64,000 nucleotides of DNA. It comes from Lachnospiraceae bacterium (GTDB lineage: Bacteria > Bacillota > Clostridia > Lachnospirales > Lachnospiraceae). Positions 43,355 through 50,059 of the stretch are shown here, piece after piece. Positions within the stretch are counted from its first letter, which is position 1. Each line of letters begins with the position of its first letter. The stretch is taken from contig JAAUZJ010000010.1 in assembly GCA_014804695.1 (NCBI GenBank), forward strand, positions 186,933 through 250,932, given 5' to 3'. Under the pieces are notes generated by a model. The model made no database searches and had not been told where the DNA came from. It saw nothing but the letters and a program-made list of their open reading frames with translations. A program made the position numbers and the translations under genes.

Positions 43355-43962
43355 TAGTATAAATACTTAAGCGACGCCTTAAGTATTTCTTCTACACTTG
43401 CATCTTCCGCCAGATTTACCTGCTTAACCGCTCTTAAAGCGTCAGACGCAGAATATCCAAGGGCAACAAGCGCTTCTATAGCTTCATTTTTCTCATCTGT
43501 AGATGCGCTGCCGGATAACGAAGCCGTAGCGATATCTTCCTTTGGTGAAAGTGCATCCTGCAATGAAACCTTGTCTTTTAAATCCAAAATAACTCTTTCC
43601 GCGGTTTTTGCACCTATGCCCGGGGCTTTGGAAATTGCTTTGGAATCTCCGGAAAGTATTGCAAACCTAAGCTCGTCTGCGCTCATTATAGATAAAATTG
43701 CAAGTCCGCCTTTAGGCCCTATTCCGTTTACGGTAATCAGTTTCTTAAAGATTTCAAGATCATCTCTTGTCAAAAAGCCATATAAGCTGAAAGCATCTTC
43801 CCTGACCAGTGTGTATGTATATATTTTAACAAGGCCGGAAGTCCTATCAAGCAGATTGGCAGTTCGTGCGGATATCTTTATATTGTAGCCAATCTGGTTA
43901 ACTTCCAGTATCAGATTGTCTTCGGTAATTTCCTCAATTGTTCCTTTTAGGTAGGCGTACAT
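43354..43962 (-). CDS. ruvA: Holliday junction-binding protein RuvA
   Basis: Tetrameric junction-binding partner of RuvB. The N-terminal OB fold (about 1-62), tandem helix-hairpin-helix motifs (LITVNGIGPKGGLAIL and APGIGAKTAERVILDL) and C-terminal RuvB-binding domain (about 150-202; EAIEALVALGYSASDALRAV) are complete. Length 202 aa is normal. Confidence 0.96.
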   Translation of the reverse strand: MYAYLKGTIEEITEDNLILEVNQIGYNIKISARTANLLDRTSGLVKIYTYTLVREDAFSLYGFLTRDDLEIFKKLITVNGIGPKGGLAILSIMSADELRFAILSGDSKAISKAPGIGAKTAERVILDLKDKVSLQDALSPKEDIATASLSGSASTDEKNEAIEALVALGYSASDALRAVKQVNLAEDASVEEILKASLKYLY

Positions 43963-43978
43963 ATTTATTCCTCGCTTG

Positions 43979-44464
43979 TCACCATTTTTTTTGTATATAA
44001 GGCATAAGACGCATACTAACCACTCCTATTATAAAGCCCGTTGCCACACCGGCGGCTAACAGTACCGGTAAATAAAATATGGGGGCATAGGTTTCCACCA
44101 CAAACATTGCAACAATAAGCTGCCCTATATTATGAAAAACCCCGCCACCGATGCTGACTCCGGTAACCGAAAAAAGGTTTGTTTTTTTCATAATAAGCAT
44201 TACGGTGAAACTAAAGAGAGCTCCTGCAAGCGCATAAAGAATTGCAAAGAGATTCCCGAACATAAATCCGGTCAGCACAATCCTGAGAATATTGACGACC
44301 AATGCCTCTTTTTCCCCATATAAATATAATAAAATTACAACAATAAGATTAGGAAGCCCCAGCTTGATTCCGGGGATTCCTATACTTAATGGCAATATTG
44401 ATTCTATATAGGATAAAATCATGGACAATGCCAGTAAAAAGCCTAAAGTCGCGGTCTTTTTCAT
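43979..44464 (-). CDS. Gx transporter family membrane protein
   Basis: 161-aa polytopic protein of the family once annotated heptaprenyl diphosphate synthase component I. It has about five helices and a GIPGIKLGLPNLIVVILLYL segment; the fold resembles ECF-transporter substrate-binding subunits. Substrate unknown. It overlaps the preceding NusG-II gene by 1 bp; this pair is common in Clostridia, sometimes near flavin-transfer or Rnf genes, none of which is seen here. Confidence 0.82.
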   Translation of the reverse strand: MKKTATLGFLLALSMILSYIESILPLSIGIPGIKLGLPNLIVVILLYLYGEKEALVVNILRIVLTGFMFGNLFAILYALAGALFSFTVMLIMKKTNLFSVTGVSIGGGVFHNIGQLIVAMFVVETYAPIFYLPVLLAAGVATGFIIGVVSMRLMPYIQKKW

Positions 44465-44955
44465 CAGTACGCCACCCCGTCTAAATCATTTTCTTTGCCG
44501 CCCTTTATCTCAATGACTAACTTGTGTGGCAGACAGATAATATTTTCGCCGGTATTAGATATTGCACTGTGATTCACGCATATTTTATCGGGGCAGCTGC
44601 TTTGTAACATACGGATTTCGTTATTACTGCATATGAATACATTATATTCAGTGTCCGGGAGACTTACGGATTCCCACTCTTTTTCTGAAAATTCCTGCAT
44701 AGATATGTCCTTGTCCAATTTTTCATATGTGAGCAGATAATATACAGGCTCCGGCTGTCCAAGTAAAATTTGACCAGACATTGCCTCTCCGTCATATGAA
44801 ACCTCCGCATAACTGCCCTTCGTGCTTTGCAGCTTTATTATTAAAAAACTGACAAGCGCTACTGCCAATATCGCAAGCACAAAACAGATATCGGCTTTTC
44901 TTATCCTATGCTTCTTATCAGCATCAATTTTATCATAGCCGAACATATGTTTCAA
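44464..44955 (-). CDS. NusG domain II-containing membrane-anchored protein
   Basis: 163-aa protein with one membrane helix (about 22-41) and an exported NusG-II domain bearing the family pattern QSSCPDKICVNHSAI and IICLPHKLVIEI. The three cysteines look suited to metal or disulfide chemistry. Function unknown. It overlaps hflC by 4 bp upstream and the Gx transporter by 1 bp downstream, so these are cotranscribed. Confidence 0.85.
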   Translation of the reverse strand: MKHMFGYDKIDADKKHRIRKADICFVLAILAVALVSFLIIKLQSTKGSYAEVSYDGEAMSGQILLGQPEPVYYLLTYEKLDKDISMQEFSEKEWESVSLPDTEYNVFICSNNEIRMLQSSCPDKICVNHSAISNTGENIICLPHKLVIEIKGGKENDLDGVAY

Positions 44956-46010
44956 TACTTTCCGTTAAAAATCTGTGCAATCGGCGAATCATCGGAAAGT
45001 ATTATTGTCTTATTGTCACCGTTCATACTTTCTTTAAGTGCGTCTAACGCTCTTACAAAGGAATAAAAGTCTGTTTTTTCAGGATCGGAATATGCCGATG
45101 AAAGTATTCTCATATATTCCGCTTCGCCTTGCGCAATTGTGGCCTCAGCCTGTGCCTGGGCGTCCGATATCATAATGGACACTTCTTTATCCGTAGTATT
45201 TTCTATCATTTTTGCCTGTGCTTTTCCCTCTGCGGTATATTGAGCCGCAATATTCTCTCTCTCGGAAATCATTCTCGTATAGACAGCCTGCTTATTATCG
45301 TCAGGCAAATCCAGCTTCTTGGCCTCAACAGTTACGATTTCAATTCCGTACTGATCTTCTACATGGTTAATCTGATCCATTATCTCTTCGGTTAAAGACT
45401 TTATTTCAATAACTTCTTTGGTTTCTGAATTCAGTTCAAGATCATTATTCACCACATCTGTTTCTTCCTGTGCTACGGTAACAGTCATTTTGCCGTCACG
45501 GCTCATTATAACCTCATCCTGCTTCATGTTGGAAATAGTGTTCTTGGTTGCATTGTATACAATCGTATCAATACGCCTTTCTGCATTGGATACCGAGCAG
45601 CTTAGTGTCTGCGCAAACTTAAGCGGGTCATTGATCCGCCACAAAACATAGCTGTCCAAGATCATCGTCTTTTTATCGGATGTTATAACATCGGAGGCCG
45701 GTAAATCGTATAATAAAAGCTGGTTTGGAATCGTATCTACAGACTCTATAAACGGTACTTTAAAGCCGAGCCCTGCCTGCGTGATTACATTCTGCACCCT
45801 TCCGAAGCGTCTTATAAGCTTGTACTGATTTGCTTTGGTAATAACTATACTGTTGCCGCCTACAATCGCAATGGCACATACAATAAGCAATACTAAAATG
45901 CCTTTATGAGACTTTTTCTCTTTTTTTGCACCTTTTTTTGTTCCATCGGAATTAAATCTTTCATATTCCACATTCGGATTATTTGACTGATTATTTTGAT
46001 CAAACATCAT
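44952..46010 (-). CDS. hflC: Protease modulator HflC (SPFH domain)
   Basis: Membrane-anchored SPFH/band-7 protein; with HflK it forms a complex that regulates the FtsH protease. One helix (about 36-56) is followed by the SPFH domain (RFGRVQNVITQAGLGFKVPF, ILDSYVLWRINDPLKFAQTL) and a long helical C-terminus (IAQGEAEYMRILSSAYSD). It lies 20 bp after hflK. No ftsH is in the window. The start is ATGATG; either is possible. Confidence 0.88.
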   Translation of the reverse strand: MMFDQNNQSNNPNVEYERFNSDGTKKGAKKEKKSHKGILVLLIVCAIAIVGGNSIVITKANQYKLIRRFGRVQNVITQAGLGFKVPFIESVDTIPNQLLLYDLPASDVITSDKKTMILDSYVLWRINDPLKFAQTLSCSVSNAERRIDTIVYNATKNTISNMKQDEVIMSRDGKMTVTVAQEETDVVNNDLELNSETKEVIEIKSLTEEIMDQINHVEDQYGIEIVTVEAKKLDLPDDNKQAVYTRMISERENIAAQYTAEGKAQAKMIENTTDKEVSIMISDAQAQAEATIAQGEAEYMRILSSAYSDPEKTDFYSFVRALDALKESMNGDNKTIILSDDSPIAQIFNGKY

Positions 46011-46030
46011 AACTATTCCTCCTAATTTGC

Positions 46031-47083
46031 TTAATCCTGATCCTGTGTAAGTGAATCCTCTTCATCCGAAGAATCCGTATTGGAATTTACCGAGGACGTT
46101 CCTCCGTTTATGGAAGAGCTGTTGTTTACAAAGCTGTCTAGCGGCAGTACGGTGCTTGTAGATGCATCCGAGCTTTGAATTATAACTTTAATATCCGGTA
46201 AAACATCTTCCATTGCTTCATAAAACATACGCTTCTTAGTCACTTCAGGATATTTGACATATTCTTCATACATGGAGTTAAATCTTGCCACCTGTCCGTT
46301 TGCTTCATTAATACGCTGTTGTTTGGTCGCTTCTGCGCTTTGAAGGATTTCATCTGACTCAGCCTCAGCTTTTGGAATCTGCTCATTGCGGTACTTATTG
46401 GCATTGTTAATAGCTGTTTCTTTGCCCTGCTTGGCAGTCTCAACTTCCTTAAAAGCATTGCTTACCGCAGTTGTAGGCGGCTCCGCATCCTGAATGGTAA
46501 TATTAATAAGCTGTATACCAATGTCATAAGCCTCTAATTTTTCAAGTATCATCTGCGTGATATTGGCCTGAATCTCGTTTTTACCGGTTGTAAGTACGCT
46601 GTCTACGGTATATGAGGCAATCGTTGTCCTGATACAATTTTGTGCAATATTTTTCAGGATTTCCACCGGATCCTCTGATGCATAAAGTGCTTTTACCGGA
46701 TCGGTCACACGATACGCCGCATAAAAATCTACGTTAATAAAATTATAATCAGAGGTTATCATCATGGCGTCATCGACATCATCCATCGTCATGTTTTCGT
46801 ATTCCGCCTCATAACCAATCGTAAAACCTTTGATTGTCGTATTCACCTTGCTTACAGTTTGTACAAACGGGATCTTAAAATGAAGCCCCGGCGTCGTAAC
46901 CGCCTTGGGCGAGCCAAAAGTGCAGACTACGGCCTGTTCTTCCTCTTGGATTGTATAATATGAGCTGCTGACTAATATTGTTATGACTATAACTGCGAGT
47001 ATAAGTTTTATAACAGTCATAACATTTTTAGTGCTGCCGGACTTGTCTAAGCTCTTGTTGTTATTCTGTCCTGTATTGAACAT
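46031..47083 (-). CDS. hflK: Protease modulator HflK (SPFH domain)
   Basis: Partner of HflC. One helix (about 23-43) and the SPFH domain (VCTFGSPKAVTTPGLHFKIP) precede a helical region rich in glutamine, glutamate and alanine (PKAEAESDEILQSAEATKQQ). A serine/aspartate-rich tail ends the 350-aa protein. The ATG at 47083 follows AAAGGAGG. The leader contains the 15-bp hairpin at 47114-47148. Confidence 0.87.
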   Translation of the reverse strand: MFNTGQNNNKSLDKSGSTKNVMTVIKLILAVIVITILVSSSYYTIQEEEQAVVCTFGSPKAVTTPGLHFKIPFVQTVSKVNTTIKGFTIGYEAEYENMTMDDVDDAMMITSDYNFINVDFYAAYRVTDPVKALYASEDPVEILKNIAQNCIRTTIASYTVDSVLTTGKNEIQANITQMILEKLEAYDIGIQLINITIQDAEPPTTAVSNAFKEVETAKQGKETAINNANKYRNEQIPKAEAESDEILQSAEATKQQRINEANGQVARFNSMYEEYVKYPEVTKKRMFYEAMEDVLPDIKVIIQSSDASTSTVLPLDSFVNNSSSINGGTSSVNSNTDSSDEEDSLTQDQD

Positions 47084-47113
47084 GATGTGCCTCCTTTGTT
47101 ATGTTGGAAAAAG

Positions 47114-47148
47114 TAATTGCATAGGTATTGAAAATACTTATGCAATTA
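47114..47148. repeat. TAATTGC...GCAATTA hairpin before hflK
   Basis: A 15-bp stem with one wobble and a 5-nt loop; arms begin TAATTGCATA and end TATGCAATTA. It lies in the divergent region between hflK and the phosphatase gene and would be in the hflK leader. No T-run follows the stem, so it is not a simple terminator. The end sequence recurs at 20735-20760 and in R1 copy 1. Confidence 0.5.
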
Positions 47149-47205
47149 AATTATTTGTATTATAAGCTATTATATAACAAATAGATGGGTATGGCTAATA
47201 AAAAA

Positions 47206-47233
47206 TTAGTAAACTTTCTAACTTTAATATAAT
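47206..47233 (+). promoter_or_regulatory. Promoter candidate for histidine phosphatase gene
   Basis: A perfect TATAAT at 47228-47233 is preceded at 16 nt by a weak -35 (TTAGTA). It lies about 40 bp before the phosphatase ATG in the divergent intergenic region. Confidence 0.4.
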
Positions 47234-47274
47234 CACCGTATATGCTAAAATTATTTACAGGAGGGAATGTGACT

Positions 47275-48006
47275 ATGAGAATTATATTTATACGACATGG
47301 GGATCCGGATTATATTAACGATACACTGACTGAAAAGGGGATACGCGAGGCTAATCTTTTGGCAAACAGAGTTTCTAAGTGGGAAAACATAACCGATATA
47401 TATTGTTCGCCGCTTGGACGGGCTAAAAAGACCGCATCTTATTCTTTGGATGCGCTTAAGCGTGATTCCATCACCTATCCATGGCTTCAGGAATTCTTTT
47501 ATGCAATTGATGATCCTACAACCGGAAGGCATGGGGTTCCTTGGGATTTTATGCCCGAATACTGGACAGAAATTGAAGAAATGTATGACCGTAATAACTG
47601 GAAAAATACCGAAATCTATAAGTCCAATCCGGAGCTGTTACCGGCATATGATGAGGTCTGCTCAGGGATTGATAATATTTTGTCAAAGTATGGATATACA
47701 CGTTATCACAATTACTATGTAACAAACCATGAAAAAACACCCGATAGTCAGGATGCAACAATTGTCTTCTTCTGCCATCTGGGTGTTACATTTGTAATGA
47801 TGAGCCATTTACTTGGTATCTCTCCCGCAGTATTATTTCATAGCTTCTATATCGCGCCCACTTCTGTTACCGTACTTGCCACCGAGGAACGTATTCCCGG
47901 CAAGGCTATGTTTCGGGCACAGGTTGTAGGTGATACAAGCCATCTGCTTAGTGGAAATGAGACTGTATCGACCGCTGGATATTTTACAGATACTTTTAAT
48001 GGTTAA
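47275..48006 (+). CDS. Histidine phosphatase family protein
   Basis: Phosphoglycerate-mutase-like phosphatase (243 aa). The phosphohistidine motif is IFIRHGDPDY, followed by SPLGRAKKTA and a second histidine in FFCHLGVTF. Substrate unknown. The frame begins at 47242, but AGGAGGG lies 9 nt before the ATG at 47275, which starts at the conserved MRIIFIRHG. It is one of few plus-strand genes and converges on trpS with 14 bp between. Confidence 0.9.
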   Translation: MRIIFIRHGDPDYINDTLTEKGIREANLLANRVSKWENITDIYCSPLGRAKKTASYSLDALKRDSITYPWLQEFFYAIDDPTTGRHGVPWDFMPEYWTEIEEMYDRNNWKNTEIYKSNPELLPAYDEVCSGIDNILSKYGYTRYHNYYVTNHEKTPDSQDATIVFFCHLGVTFVMMSHLLGISPAVLFHSFYIAPTSVTVLATEERIPGKAMFRAQVVGDTSHLLSGNETVSTAGYFTDTFNG

Positions 48007-48020
48007 TCCTAAAGTTTTTA

Positions 48021-49025
48021 TTATCTGATTTTTTCTGGGAAGCCCACTTTCTTTTGCACTTTCCTAAGGGTTTTCCCAGCAAAATATCCTGCTTTTTCAG
48101 CATTGGTCTTGATAACATTATCAATATATGCCTTGTCCTTACTTAATTCTTCAAATCGCTCCTGCATGGGTTTTAAAACATCCACAACAGACTCACCGAC
48201 AGCCATTTTAAAATCTCCATAGCCTTTACCATCGAACTCACGTTCTACTTCCTGTGGAGTTTTACCTGTACATGCGCAGTATATGTCAATCAAATTATGA
48301 ATTCCCGGCTGTTCTTCGCTGTAACGTACGCAGCCTTCCGAATCCGTTACGGCGCGTTTAAATTTACGGATTATCGTATCCGCATCATCCATTAAATAGA
48401 TGCTTGCATTCGGATTCTCGTCGGATTTGGACATTTTCTTATCCGGCGCCTGAAGGGATTTGATGCTGGCTCCCGCCTTACCGATATAGGGTTCAGGAAT
48501 TGTAAACACATCTCCGTAAATTGCATTAAAACGCTGCGCAATATCCCTTGTAATCTCTAAGTGCTGCATCTGGTCTTTTCCCACCGGAACCACATCCGCC
48601 TGATATAAAAGGATATCCGCCGCCATAAGAACCGGATATGTAAAAAGACCGGCATTGATATTATCGGCATGTTTGGCTGCCTTGTCCTTATACTGTGTCA
48701 TACGATTTAACTCACCCATGTATGTGAAGCAGTTAAGTATCCACGAAAGCTCGGCGTGTCCGGATACATGCGACTGATAATAAATGCAGTTTTTCTCAGG
48801 ATCAAGGCCTGCCGCTATATATAAAGTGAGCAGACTCCTTGCGCGTCTCCTAAGTTCTGCAGGATCCTGACGGATTGTTATGGAGTGAAGGTCAACTACC
48901 GAATAAAAACACTGATATTCATCACTTAAATTTACCCAGTTTTTTAACGCTCCAAGATAATTTCCAAGAGTAAGGTTTCCTGTTGCCTGCATACCACTGA
49001 ATAAAACCTTATTTCCATCTATCAT
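48021..49025 (-). CDS. trpS: Tryptophanyl-tRNA synthetase
   Basis: Class I synthetase charging tRNA-Trp. The HIGH-equivalent lies in TGNLTLGNYLGAL, KMSKS is exact in KKMSKSDENPNASIYL, and GKDQMQHLEITRDIAQRFN is the usual central motif. Length 334 aa is normal. The leader is short and contains no T-box; a promoter candidate is at 49096-49124. Confidence 0.97.
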   Translation of the reverse strand: MIDGNKVLFSGMQATGNLTLGNYLGALKNWVNLSDEYQCFYSVVDLHSITIRQDPAELRRRARSLLTLYIAAGLDPEKNCIYYQSHVSGHAELSWILNCFTYMGELNRMTQYKDKAAKHADNINAGLFTYPVLMAADILLYQADVVPVGKDQMQHLEITRDIAQRFNAIYGDVFTIPEPYIGKAGASIKSLQAPDKKMSKSDENPNASIYLMDDADTIIRKFKRAVTDSEGCVRYSEEQPGIHNLIDIYCACTGKTPQEVEREFDGKGYGDFKMAVGESVVDVLKPMQERFEELSKDKAYIDNVIKTNAEKAGYFAGKTLRKVQKKVGFPEKIR

Positions 49026-49095
49026 TAAAAATTCCTCCGTTTCTTCTTATGCTGCAAGTCCGTATATAATTACAAACCTGCATATGACAAAAATA

Positions 49096-49124
49096 AGTTT
49101 ATCATTGCTATTCCCATTCGTCAA
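49096..49124 (-). promoter_or_regulatory. Promoter candidate for trpS
   Basis: Minus strand TTGACG (5 of 6), 17-nt spacer, TAAACT (4 of 6), about 70 bp before the trpS ATG and just after the terminator at 49131-49160. Confidence 0.5.
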
Positions 49125-49130
49125 TATATT

Positions 49131-49160
49131 TAAAAAGGGCATCCATAAACGGATGCCCCT
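49131..49160 (-). terminator. Terminator after the Cys/Arg/Asp-rich small gene
   Basis: GGGCATCC and GGATGCCC form a perfect 8-bp stem with a 6-nt loop, followed on the minus strand by TTTTTAAA. It lies 9 bp beyond the stop of the small gene. Confidence 0.85.
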
Positions 49161-49168
49161 TAAATCAT

Positions 49169-49438
49169 CTAGTCGTCGTTTTCTTCACAGCCACAGGTTT
49201 CCCTTTCCCTATTGCCAAATGACCTTGAATCGAATCTCGGCTCAAATCCGGAATCATTATTGCATCCGCAGCCGTCATCTCTATCTCTGTCTCTTTCCCT
49301 GCCTCTGTTGTTACGCTCTCTGTCTCTGTCACCGCCGCGCTCGCCATCTCTGGGGCAAGGTCTGTTATTCTGCTGACAGCCACAGTTAGAATTAGATCTT
49401 CCCATTAACAATAACAGTAAAATAATCCATGAATTCAT
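49169..49438 (-). CDS. Small Cys/Arg/Asp-rich protein of unknown function
   Basis: 89-aa protein: a short hydrophobic N-terminus (SWIILLLLLMG, about 3-13) followed by a strongly hydrophilic body rich in Arg, Asp, Glu and Asn with three CGC-type clusters (CGCQ, CGCN, CGCE). No family recognised. Support for coding comes from an AGGAGAGG site 11-14 nt before the ATG, its own terminator at 49131-49160, and a composition unlike random sequence. The N-terminus could be a membrane anchor; the cysteine pairs could bind metal or form disulfides. The ribosome site partly lies in a hairpin (49443-49494). Confidence 0.6.
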   Translation of the reverse strand: MNSWIILLLLLMGRSNSNCGCQQNNRPCPRDGERGGDRDRERNNRGRERDRDRDDGCGCNNDSGFEPRFDSRSFGNRERETCGCEENDD

Positions 49439-49442
49439 AGAT

Positions 49443-49494
49443 ATAGCTTCCTCTCCTTTTTTTCATATGATATTTTATGCAAAAAGGAAGCTAT
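49443..49494 (-). promoter_or_regulatory. Hairpin overlapping the ribosome site of the small gene
   Basis: Minus-strand ATAGCTTCC and GGAAGCTAT pair over 9-10 bp, and inner U and A runs can extend the stem past a bulge holding the AGGAG sequence. The GAGG part of the ribosome site is in the stem, so initiation may be restricted when the hairpin forms. It is also close to the DUF5662 stop and could be a weak terminator. Confidence 0.4.
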
Positions 49495-49508
49495 CTGCTA
49501 CTGTCTTT

Positions 49509-50051
49509 TTATTTTACATTTTTTAAAATACGCTTTCTTATATACCTGAAAGTATAATCTTCGCCCTTATCAGCAAGCATGCGCAGCAAAAACTCCAGCT
49601 GCTTCTTAGTCTTTTTATGTATGATAGGCAATTCTTTACCCTGTTCAAAATAGGCTAATGGATCTTTATCGGTATAAGCATCCCCATGATATACTTTACA
49701 TGCCGCAATCCTGTCCATAAGCATCTCTATAACATATTTAGCAGGCATGGGTGCAGGTGCCATTCCGCCCGCGATTCCCTTAGAACTGTAATCAATCCAG
49801 TATTCATAGTGGTGCTTATTCCTGCCCTTATGATGAAGCCAGGCGGATGAATAGCCTATATCCTCACGCTCTGCATTATTAGGACTTCTGTCGCCCTGAT
49901 AATATCTGGCTCCAACCAGGAATTCAGCCGGACTGTATTTGGACAAATCGTGCAAAATCCCCTGCTTATATAGGCCAACCTTAAAGCAGCCTTGGGCTAC
50001 CAGATACTTATGATACGTTATTGTCTTAAAATGTTTCCATGCCTTTGACAT
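49509..50051 (-). CDS. DUF5662 family protein
   Basis: 180-aa soluble protein with conserved histidine/aspartate motifs resembling an HD-type metal site: ITYHKYLV, GILHDLSKYSPAEF and WLHHKGRNKHHYEYWID. Function unknown; phosphohydrolase activity is a guess from the HD pattern. It lies 8 bp after the amylase-family gene and is probably cotranscribed with it. Confidence 0.8.
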   Translation of the reverse strand: MSKAWKHFKTITYHKYLVAQGCFKVGLYKQGILHDLSKYSPAEFLVGARYYQGDRSPNNAEREDIGYSSAWLHHKGRNKHHYEYWIDYSSKGIAGGMAPAPMPAKYVIEMLMDRIAACKVYHGDAYTDKDPLAYFEQGKELPIIHKKTKKQLEFLLRMLADKGEDYTFRYIRKRILKNVK

Positions 50052-50059
50052 TTTTATAA

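Noticed and set aside
49026-49168. T-box leader before trpS
   Set aside because: The leader from the promoter candidate is about 70 nt, too short for a T-box, and lacks the conserved T-box sequence; the same check before gltX was also negative.
49165-49383. Alternative 72-codon frame over the small Cys/Arg/Asp-rich gene
   Set aside because: It lacks a ribosome site, and the other frame has one plus a matched terminator.
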